Shown piece by piece: positions 35,274 to 46,200 of a DNA stretch of 64,000 nucleotides. The notes under the pieces were generated by a model. It was not told the DNA's origin and did not search any database. It was given only the letters and a program-made list of their open reading frames with translations. This DNA is from Acanthochlamys bracteata. Its lineage: Eukaryota > Streptophyta > Magnoliopsida > Pandanales > Velloziaceae. Position 1 is the stretch's first letter, and each line of letters starts with the position of its first letter. A program made the position numbers and the translations under genes. Location of the stretch: positions 5,084,001 to 5,148,000 of the forward strand of contig CM034127.1 in assembly GCA_019914995.1 (NCBI GenBank), read 5' to 3'.

Positions 35274-37038
35274 TTAGTAAAAGCAAGGACTTGTAAACCT
35301 GAGAAAAATCAAACACTTAACACAATTGCAAAAAGAGTAATGAGATGTGTGGAATTGTTTTTGAAAAAAAATTATAATAAAGTTTCTTAAAAATAAGTTT
35401 TATTTGTATATCTTAAAAAAAAGTAAAAAATTAAGTAATAATAAAATTTTATTACATAAAATTTTTCTGTAATTTTTAAAATTTTTACAATTATGAAAAA
35501 CACTATAAAATTTTATTAAAGAAATACAACAAAATAAAAATAAAAAGAATTAAACAAATATTATCTCAAAATAATGATCGTATAATAATATAATATAATA
35601 TAACCCTCATGCGATGCACCTAATTGGATAAGTATGAGTAATCAATAATTCAATATGTCAATATGCAGCCAGTCAACATCAAGCAAGTGAAGCAACTTGT
35701 CATACAGTCAGAAAACCAAAGTTTTACACTAACTAATACAACGGAGGATATATCTTATCTTAATCTTAAAGGGAAGTTTAAATCATCTCATATGGACTCT
35801 AATAATATTTAATTGCAAGTACATAAGTTGACACAGTTGCATTGGACGCTAAGGGCGTTCTTTATGAAATTTTAATTTTTTAATATCTATTTATTAAAGT
35901 TGTGTTTAAAAATTAAGTTTTTAATTTTAAAATATTCAAAAGTACAATTTTTATAAATAAATTGAATTTATATTTTATATACAGAGAATTTTCTAAAAAA
36001 ATAAGTTAAGAATTCAATTGTCAGTATTTTTTTTCATTTTTTTCAAATTTTTTATATTACATTTTTTAATAGATATTATAAAATATTTTATAAAAATTTT
36101 TTTAAATTTAAAAAGCACAAAAAAATTCTATCTTTTGAGACTTGTTATTATATATTTTTATTATTTTTTAGAAAATTTTTTTGTTAAAAAGTATTCTAAA
36201 TATCTCCTAAATTTGATAAATACAACTTACGCAGCTGTTTACTACATATACTGATCCAATGTCAGAAGCAGCATTCAGTTTGCTTCTTCTTTGAAAACTC
36301 AATAAAGGAAGCATCATCGTCTAACAAAGTAAAGAAAGAAAACCAAACGTCTAACCAGTAACCTCATTTAAGAAAAACCTGATCTTGTTAGTTATTAGTT
36401 CGAAAAAATATTTTTTTCATTTCATATTTTTTAATATATATTTTATAAATATAAATTAATTATTTAAAATTTTAGAAAGTGTAAAAAAATTCTACGGAAT
36501 GAAATCTTTTTATTACATATTTTTTTATTTTTTTAAAAATAAAAAAATAAAACTTATTTTAAAAAAAATAAAAATATTTTTTATTTTAAAAAAATTTCAT
36601 TATATTAAACACTATCAAACGCCCCTTAGCAAATAAAAAAAATACCCTCCATTTTTTTGGAAGTAAATCAATTGCCAGACTTTTGACCTTCCTTCCATTA
36701 TTCACCCTTCCCTTCTACGTCAAACCAAAGCAATCCTGCACCGTAGAGAGAATTTTTCAACACTTCCACTCGCTCATTTCTATAGGCGTGTAAGTTAGTT
36801 TTAAAAAAGTAAAAATATAAAATAAAATTTTAAAATGTAAATTTACCCCTAACTGGAGGATCGTGATCCACCAATGAACAATAACACCAATTCCCATATT
36901 AAGAAAGAAACTCCTTCCATCTTTCCATGTTTTTTCCTTGCCGCAAAACCCGCTTAACACACGCAGAACCAACAGGGAAGAAAAAGCCACCATAAGAAGG
37001 ACAAACATCTGTGCTCCACTTCAGCCGGGACTCTTTAA

Positions 37039-37319
37039 GCGTGTGTTTCAAATATACATAATTGAATTTCATAAAAATAAAAAAATTTTAAAATAAAATA
37101 GAAGTAGAGTAAGTATTTATAATTTAATAGTTTTTTAAAATATGTTAAAAATTAAATAATATAATTGTATTAAAAAATGTGCAAATAAAAAAGTTAGAAT
37201 TCAAATTTTGCACGTAAAAATGGAGTTCTAAATTTTTTGTATAACTGAAATATATAAACTGTTCGAAATTCAAAATTTGACCAAAAAAAGTAGAATTATG
37301 AATATTTGAAACACGCACT
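37039..37319. repeat. AT-rich TIR element, family 2, copy B
   Basis: The left end reads GTGTGTTTCAAATATACATA and the reverse complement of the right end reads GTGCGTGTTTCAAATATTCA, a TIR of about 20-25 bp with few mismatches. The interior aligns with copy A at 33412-33707. No ORF. Confidence 0.7.
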
Positions 37320-38086
37320 CACACACCCACTTTTGTTTTTCTTTTTAACTAAGTACATATTTCAATAAATTTAGCAAAAACTAATTTCATAAAAATAAAA
37401 TTCAGTAAAAATTAAAACTTTTTAAAGTAAAATTTTAAATGATAATTAAAATATATAAAATATGTTAGAAATAAAATTTTGATAAAATAAATTTTGACAA
37501 TAAATATAGAAATAAAATTAGTAACAGTAATTGAGATAATGTTTAAAAATATTTATCAAATAAATTTTTTAAAATTTAAAATATTTCAAAACTTTATGAA
37601 AAATGAGTTTATTTTTTCTATCTAAAAAATTATATAAAAATTTTGTGATATATAATTGTTTTATATTTTTTAAAATTTTAACAAAATTTTATAAAAACTA
37701 TAAAAACTTTATTTAAAATATAAAATATTTATTTGAAATAATATTTGAAAGTTCAGCCAAAATTGTCTCGTAGTAGTATGTGAATTAAAATTCAAAATAT
37801 AAAACAAAGAAAATAAAATTAGATAATAATTGAAATATATTCTAAACTTAATATAACACATGTGGGACCCAGATATCTTCGAATATGCTGAGCTGAAACT
37901 TTTGCCGCTTCCTTCCGTCATCATCCATCCTTCTCTTTATATTTCTCTCATTAACTCACCAGAAAAGAAAAATAGGAAAAGACCCACCAAACTTTTTCTT
38001 CTTCTTCTTCTTTTCCTTTTGTTTTCTCTTTCTCTGTTCTGTTGTTGCTTTGTTTGCAAGGGAAGAGCAGAAAGAGAAAGCAAAGC

Positions 38087-40366
38087 ATGGAGTGGCTTGA
38101 AGAGATTGTTATAAACATAATTGCAGTTGGTCTTTTCGCCTCTGTTCTTTTCTATTTCATCTACGGTGATGAACTAGATAGTCGCCGGCGTGCTGCGAAA
38201 GCAACGGCGTCAACTACCGAAGTCAACGAAGATGGTTCTTCGTTGTTGAAGAAGAAGAGTAAGAAGAAGAAGAAGAAGAAGAGCCCAAAACAGAGAGTTG
38301 TTGCCACGGTTCACTCTGATGATGTTGCTGGAGAAATTGCGATCGCTGCGGAAGCGACGACGGGAAAAGAGATTGATGACGAAGGAAATCGATCGATGGA
38401 GGCTAAAACCAATGACATCGATACGATTGTAGAGAGCAAGACGGTAGAGAAGAGGTTTAATGTTGTTGAATATGCTGCGGCGAGGACTTCTGTTGAGGAG
38501 AAGGGTGGAAGTTTAGTTGATGAGGTTGGTTCTTTTGAGAAGAAGATTGCTAGTTTGATTAGTTTGGGTAAGGGTGATGAAGAAAAGAACGGAATTGAAG
38601 TCAGTGAAGTTAAATTGTCTTTGCCAGAAACAGAACATTGTGAAGTTAGAATAGAGGAAGGTAATTTGACAGATTTTGGGGAAGAGGTTCAACTCATGAG
38701 AATTAAAGATTATGTAGGTAGTGAAAGTAGGTATGAGGATTTAAGTTGCTCGAAAAATTGTGCTATTGAAGGGGTAAGTTGCTCGAATAATGCCGATCAA
38801 GACTCTGGACCATTGGCACCAGAGCAAGTGTTGGAAAATGAGAAATTGATCCATGAGAAGGTTGGAGTTGATGATAGAGGGGAGTATTCTCTTGATGATG
38901 AGGATGGATGGGAGGCTGTTGAGAGGAGTGTAGTCGAAGAGCTCTTTGGTTTGGCAAATGCATATGTGGGTAGCAGAGCCGGCGCGGATGCAGTGTCGAA
39001 GCTTAACAGCGATGTGCAGATGCAACTTCTTGGTTTACACAAGGTTGCCACTGAGGGACCTTGCTCTGAGCCTCAACCAATTGCATTGAAGGTTACTGCT
39101 CGGGCTAAGTGGTATGCAGATCCAACCCATTGTATTAGTCTTGTTTAAATTTCATAGAAGAAGTGCCCTGCATTTATAAACTCAGCAAGTTTGATATAAT
39201 AATGGTCGAAACCAATCAGACAGGCTGCAGCTATATGTGTATGCTTTAACTTAGTTTTATCATTATTCTAACCACCATGTACTGGAAAGGAGGGAAGAAA
39301 TTTGATTGACATAGTTCATGCTTAGAAGACTTGAAAGCATATGTAAGTCCAAATAGTGAGATATGGAATCCTATATTGGCCTCTGCTCATGAATTTGTGG
39401 AGGTAGTAGAAGGTGCTTGGAGAAAATATTATTCAAGGATCTGGTAAAATATCTAAAAATTACTGAAGTAGGCAATGTGGTTTATGATGATCTACTATTT
39501 TGTACCCTGTGAAGCTTCAATGTTAACATTTTAAAGAACAGAGCAGTAGACTTGAAGTTTAATGTTACTAACAAGGGCCTCACTTATCATTCAAAACTTG
39601 AGATAAAGTTTTTATTGTTTTCTTGGAACATCAGAGGACTTCAGCTGTATTTGAAGTTTTAAAACGAGAAGTAGGAATACTGATAGAGTTTGCAGAGTGA
39701 AACCAAAACTTTATTGTTGTACTTTTGGTGGTCTTAGCTTAATGTTATTCACCAGCATAACTTGTTCTGACTTATGGTTTTGGCATATTGAGTTATCTTC
39801 ATACCACGGGATATACAAATCTTGTGTTACTAGATATTGAAAGGCTTATATTGTTGGCATATAGACCTTGTACCTTCTTAATCAAAGTGTATGACAAAAG
39901 CTAAACAGACAACTGATAGCTCGGCAGCATTGTAACTACATGGGAAAAGATAGAATGACTAAGGTTTAAATGTATCTGGCTTTACAGTTTTTATGATGCT
40001 TTTGCAGCTAAATTTCTTTATTAGTAGGTAGAGTAATGAGCTACTAGGTTTGCTGATGGAAGACATTCATTTGATTTGTGCAAGGCATGCTTGGCAAAGA
40101 CTGGGGAAGATGGATCGAGAAGTTGCTATGGAGAAATATATGGTTCTCCTCTCTCAAAATATACCAGGATGGATGGGAGAGAAGCCTGCAGTATGTCCCC
40201 ATATTAAAACAACGGCAGTACGCTTTTATTCCCCTGAAGCCAAGTGAAGTAAGCCCAGGCTATATGCCATGATTCCTTTCAGGTACTTGTTAAGCTGCTT
40301 GAAAGTAGTGGTTCTCACAAGACAGGAGTATCTGAGGCAGTATCACCATTCTTGCATCAGTGTTGA
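38087..40366 (+). CDS. Acyl-CoA-binding domain protein, ACBP3-like, membrane-anchored
   Basis: Exons 38087-39111, 40085-40190 and 40283-40366 join in frame to 404 residues. Residues 7-26 form a hydrophobic anchor or signal-anchor (IVINIIAVGLFASVLFYFIY). A lysine tract follows (KKKSKKKKKKK, about 55-65), then a long acidic, low-complexity region. The acyl-CoA-binding domain spans about 275-377 (SDVQMQLLGLHKVATEGPC, ALKVTARAKW, and HAWQRLGKMDREVAMEKY in exon 2). A C-terminal ACB domain after an N-terminal hydrophobic segment is the layout of plant class III ACBP (ACBP3), which binds long-chain acyl-CoA and phospholipids in the secretory system. Exon 3 is placed by phase and a good acceptor (CCTTTCAG); if its intron is kept, the frame ends instead at TGA 40245-40247. 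An upstream in-frame ATG at 38042 is less likely. The 1-kb intron 1 begins GTATGC. Confidence 0.88.
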
Positions 40367-42914
40367 GTCAGCCATTAAAATTCTAAATAAGACAGGCACT
40401 TTAGAGTATATCTGGTGATATTTGCTTAAAGTAGACCAGAAAACTGCCTCAATGTTCTCATGACAAGCCATTTACTTCTTGCATTCAAGAAGTATGCATG
40501 GCAAAAGTCCCTGTTCTATAATTTATCTACCCATTTCCACTTGAGATTGTTTCAATGTCTCCTAGGAAATTGTTTTTATGTAATTTAGCATTTTATCAAA
40601 GTTTATATACTTGTAGTGAACTGCTGAGGTTTTCCACCCATTTAAAAAGTTTTGCCACTTTGTATGGCTTGCTGCTGGCACGGATATGATTAGTTTGCAC
40701 AAGTCTACCAGGCTCAAACTTTGAATCAAATGATGTCTTGATAGCTTCTTGTAAAAAACCATGGTGTATATCAGATGGTGGAAGACTTGCTAAAAGTCTC
40801 GGTATGTTTTAATGTAAATTGTGCTATTAGATTGAAGATATGCATCTGTATGCTTGTTAATGTGCTTATGTACGTTATAAACTCACCCAGTTGCTACTTG
40901 TATCAATTTTTCCAACACCTTCTCAAGTTGAAATATATTATCTTATGGTCTGTGTCTATATTGGATGACACAGATGTTCTGCAATACAACCAAAGACAAA
41001 TGCCTTCTTGTCCAAGTGTATCGTGTTGTAATGGTTATAGGTTTCCATCTCTGTGAAAAGATTATTGATTCAGAAACTGTAGTGAACATAAAAAGGAATC
41101 AATCTTTTTTGGTATTTATTTTTGAAGGCTTTCTTCTGCTCTGATTTTCTACCAAATCGTATAGTAATGTTTTCTCTTCTATTGCAGGATTTGCCGAGCT
41201 GGGCTCAGCTTCATAATTCTTTTGGAGTTTAGAGTGGCTTGCTGGTTTGGAGTACTAAAGTATGTGTCCCTGGATCTAATTAATCCCGGCATATATGTTA
41301 ATTGATGATTGTTGCTTGATTTGTTGTTAGTTTCTACGGTTGGGCCTTGTCATAGCACTGTCATAATACGCCCAGTTATATTGTAAATCTTTTTATCAAT
41401 AGGAAACTTTATTCAGCGCAAGCATCTTTCATGCAACAACGCATTCTCATTCATCTATGAATAAAGGTTATTTGCATTTGTTTGTGGCTTATTGATCTGT
41501 TAGGATGTGTTATATCTATTATTTGATTGAGCTTGCTATGTCCCAATCAGCTGAAGCGGTATTTTATTTGATCTTGCTGCTCGAAGATGTAGAATTTATT
41601 CCTGAGAAGACACAATTGATCAAGACTGACAGCTTTTGTGCTTCTTAGTGAAATATAGTTTGGGTAGCAACAGAAGGTGAAGTACAGAAATTGTGTTCTT
41701 AATGTGGTAGTGATATTTTCTCGTTCAAAATTGTACTAATTTCTCGTTCAATATATTAGCAAAACACGCCCTAAAAATCTTAAGTTCATAATCTCAGTTC
41801 AAGGTGCCTGCCTTGGTTTCGAATAATTAGATAATTCCTTGTTAGAATTTCATATGGAAAGTAAAACAAAACGACCATATTATCGGTCTTTTATTTAAAA
41901 TATTATTTTTCTAAGTTAAAAAATAATAGCATAAGTAAGCATCAATTGTTGTATGCAACTTATACGGTACCATAAATTTTACATGGTATCTGATATTTTA
42001 TATGCGAAAACAAGGCATTTGTCTAATTTGAAATTAAGATCCAATACTTATATTATCTAGCAAAATGATTAAACAGTAAAATACAAATAGCAAGAAGTTA
42101 ATCATGATGAAATCATTAATGGTTGAAAGACCGTAGTCTATATATTATATATATAAGTTTTACTTTTTGAGATAGAAAAAAATAAATTTATTTAAAAATT
42201 TTTTAAATAAATATCTCTTTAATTTTTTTTATTGAAGTATTTCTAAACGGTCTCCACTGTTTTTGTAGTACTCTTCCATACAAATCGCGCATGTTTTTGA
42301 ATTTTTCAATCATCAATATATTAAATTTAAACAAATCAGCTTATCATATTAACGTTAAATCTTAGTTTGATATTATGAATTGTATTAGACATATGGTTGA
42401 GATGAAATAAAATATACATTTATGAACATTTGATGAAAGCAAATGTACGTAAAAAAATTATTAGATAATTACTTTAAAAAATATCTTTTCTTTAAAAAAG
42501 AAATATTCTGAAAAATATTGAAATGAAACTAGCTAGTTATCAATATTATTTTCAAACTTGCGTAGAAGATTCGGCTACGCTTGTGTATAGCTTTCAACCT
42601 ATATTAATTTTCTCTAAAGCGAATCTGTCACACTTCAAAGTTTACTTAAAATGATAATAATTATTTTATTACGTCCAAAATATTTAGCTTACAAATTTTA
42701 GATTTTAGTGAAAAGCATTTGTCTTCACGATTATGTTTGTAAATAATATTATCATAACACTATAAATAAGAAAGTGCTACAAAGAAAACAACCACATCCT
42801 TATTGACTCTTCTAATTCTAAACTTATTTGCTTGCAATTATCTTTTTTATGTTAATTATATTATTTAAGAATCCCAAATAAAAAAAAAAAACTCAAAAAA
42901 AGCTTCTATAGTTT
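40367..42914. other. 3' flank of the ACBP gene and intergenic DNA
   Basis: No coding exon was recognised. A good acceptor-like site near 41188 (TATTGCAG) may begin a 3' UTR exon of the ACBP gene. From 41750 to about 42900 the sequence is AT-rich with no recognisable feature. Confidence 0.45.
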
Positions 42915-43060
42915 TGGGCCACAATCTTGGGCCAAGTTACAATTCTTGGAAAAACAAAACGAGTCCATGATTCCAACAAGAGCTAACAGCCGTTGAAGTT
43001 ATAAACCCTTACTCTCATCTTCTCTCCGTCACGCAACGCTTTTACTTCTCCCTAGGGTTT
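42915..43060 (+). promoter_or_regulatory. Site II pair and telo-box in the TSR1 promoter
   Basis: Two TGGGCC site II elements (42915-42920 and 42928-42933) lie eight bases apart. A telo-box (TAGGGTTT at 43053-43060, AAACCCTA on the other strand) follows about 120 bases downstream and 162 bases before the ATG. Site II plus telo-box is a known plant promoter combination for ribosomal-protein and ribosome-biogenesis genes bound by TCP-type factors, which fits the gene downstream. Confidence 0.65.
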
Positions 43061-43221
43061 ATTTTTATACAGCGACCATATCTTCCCTCCGATCTCCGGC
43101 CTTTCTGCTACTCTTCCGCCGCTGGGAGCTAATGCTCCATTTCTTCTTCTCTCTATAGGAATTTTGAAAGCCGATAGTTTATTATATATAAGCTATAATC
43201 TGCAAGCTATAAGCCAGAAGC

Positions 43222-46200
43222 ATGGGCGGATCTAGGACGCAGGTGAACAAGGCTCATAAAACCCGGTTTTCTTCCAAATCTTCCCGTGCTATCCACAAGA
43301 CCTCCCGTAATGGTAATATAATTCCTTCTTCTGATGGTTTCATTTGTTTTGCATTGTTTAGGTGTTGTCGTTTTTTGAATTTGTGTTTTCGGATTGGTTT
43401 TTGGTGCAGATAAGAGCCGGATTGCGAAGTCGAAAATACAGAAGAATGCTCTAAAGAGCACACGGGCTGCTCGTATCCAGCAGTGTAAGCTGGTAAGCTT
43501 GATTAGTTTTTTTCTCTTTGATCCTAGAGTCATTCTTAGTGTTTTGGGTGTTTGAGCTATTGAATTTTGTCAAGTGAGATGTTGTTGATATACTTGATTG
43601 CGGAAAACAGGCAGGCAGCATGTGTTTACTACTGCTTCTCAAAAAGCATACTTTCTTTCTAGGTTGATGCTTCAAGAAAGAGATGAACTCAGTGATGCCT
43701 ACTTGTCATTAGGTTTGGGTCTTCATAATTCATAGTTGGCTTTTGAGAAACTTTGATATTATATATGATTGGTTGCCCTCGAAAATTGAATAAAGGGAGC
43801 TGCTACCCAGCATGTAGCTTCCCGTTTCTTTGGTTCCTTGCTTTTGGTGTGTATGTTAGACTTTTTGAGACTTATATGGTGCCTTTTAAAATTGTTGGCG
43901 GGATCAGCTGCTTGGTAACATTTGCAGATCAATTTTAGGAATTACAAGGATTTGGATATACTAATGGTTTAAATTTGATTATATATCTCTGTGAAGGACT
44001 TACTACTGTAATAACTTCGCTACTCTATCAATTGGCTGAAGTATTTTCTGTTACTTCAACAGTCTGGAAGATGAATATTGTTATGCCTTTTACAGGTTCG
44101 GTTTATATCTTTTGAAATTTGACTAGAATTGTTAGGAGGGTCATATTATTAGCTGAAGTCTTCATGTGACTACATGGAAGATGGCTGCAACAAGATTACC
44201 AAAGATTGTGGGATGTGTGAAATTTTCTAGACGTTTATGTGAAACTGAATCCAACATGTGGAGATACAAGTTCTAGCAAACAAGTTGGATATGGTAGAAT
44301 TTAGAATTATTTGCTTGCACGATTAAGTTACGAAGATCTTATCCAGATTATTGATGGAATCGTCCCTGGGTATAGCATAATTTGATTAAGAAATACATAT
44401 ATATAGTTCATTCTAAGGGGTATACAGTCTAGTTCATAATGTTTACACACATGATGGGCCATTACATCTAAAGCAAGAGCACAACAGAAACCAACTCTGC
44501 TAGTAATGCTCAATCAGTTGACAAGTTTTCTAAAACATTAATAGTGTAATATGAGCACCATATTTAGGCTCTTTGTTGAACTTACCTTTCAAATTTTGTG
44601 AAATTGAATTTGCATGGTTGATTGCTTATCGAAATTAGTATGTCAACTTCATTGCATTGTCAGGCACATTCTTTTGGATTAATTGATTAGTAGCATTATG
44701 TCATTTGTTTTATTCTAAATCCTAAATTTCCTTGAGTAAGGAAAAATCGTATTTTAACTCAAATGATCAACTCAGATTCGATCTTAGTGATGCAGCATTA
44801 ATGTAGTCTATAATTGTTAGTTAACGATGTTTTCATTACTCTTGATCTCAGTTATGGGTGAATGCTGCAAGAGTTTGTGACTCCTTCAATAGAAACATGT
44901 GCTTATCTATTATCACATACAACTCTCTACATTTTAAAACAATTCAGTTGCATTCCTGAGAGAATTCATATTAAATCTACTTTTTCTTGGACAGATACAT
45001 AATGACTTGCAGTAGTTCTCATGTCTACTGCTTGATGTGGTATTTGCATAAGAATATTACTCCATTGGTGCTTATCTATGTGTTTATTCCAATGGGACAC
45101 TGAATGCAGGTAAGGGAACAGAAGCGAGCTACTCTGCTGAAAGAGAAGAGAGCCTCACATGGGGCATCCAGCGCTCCTCGTATAATTGTATGTTACTCAA
45201 GTGTGGTAGCTATACATGTAATTTGTGTGCTATTGTGATTGCAACTACTACTTGTCTTTTTTTTTCAACAATATAAATGAACTGCAGCTGTCATCTGGAT
45301 ATAGTTACTTTGAATATTCTGTTTGTACTTGCATGCATGCATTATGATCCTTTATCTAGGAGACTTCGAGGAGTATCTAATTTGGTAAGATTGATTTTTG
45401 TGGTTGGTTGTATTACAGTTTCTAGTTGGATAAGTTACCATGAGAGATGGTGTTTCTTACCTATATTATAACATATGATTTTAATTGTTAGATGCACAAT
45501 AAGCATTTACCTTTTGAACCATGTAGATGCATGATTAACGACAAGCAAGCTTCTATTTTGTCTTGTTTAAGAAGCTAAAAATTGTACAACATAGTCATAA
45601 CCTGAAAAGTTTAAATGTCATGTACTGTTATGCTCACTCAGATGTCATAATTTTCAAGTGTTATTTTTTCATTTTTTCAAAGTCTAGAACTACATTGTTT
45701 TTTGACAATTTTTTTTTATAAAAATAATTAACTCGTTCTTTTTATTGTCGAACAGGTTCTCTTTGGTCTTTCATCTCATTCAAATATAAGATCACTGGCA
45801 AAAGATCTATTGATGGTCTCATTGGGTGAAGATAGAAATCTGACCTCAAATACTGTTGCTTCACCTGTTTATAAGTCTAGAATCACGGTTTGTTCACTTA
45901 TGCTCTTGCATAGATGCTTGCATAGATAATCTATTATGTCGTCATAAACATCAATTCTAAATTTCTGTATTTGTGAGAGTTCAATCTTTTCAGAATCTGT
46001 AGGCACATAATCATTAACTGGAAAACTGTTACTCTTAATGCAAGAGTTATATCACATGCCATACCAAGTAATTTTATTTTATATCACACACCTTTCAGTT
46101 ACATGCTGCTGCTCCTATGTTTCGATTTAATGCAGCTATGATGAGTTAGCTCAATATATATTGATTGCATATTGTCTATACTTTTATTTTGATGTTTATA

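Larger units (their letters stand above)
32097..38086. other. Gene-poor AT-rich intergenic region with small inverted-repeat elements
   Basis: No exon of a recognisable family was found. The stretch contains several short AT-rich elements listed separately (33109-33338, 33412-33707, 34053-34290, about 35046-35273, 37039-37319) and other AT runs (35860-36220, 36400-36630) that look like decayed relatives. The pyrimidine-rich tract at about 37995-38050 is probably the leader of the ACBP gene. Confidence 0.55.

Noticed and set aside
36757-37008. Minus-strand 83-residue ORF with a hydrophobic N-terminus
   Set aside because: It could be a first exon, but no continuing exon was found and the family is unknown.
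38741-39051. Three minus-strand ORFs inside the ACBP exon
   Set aside because: Shadows of the strongly supported plus-strand coding frame.
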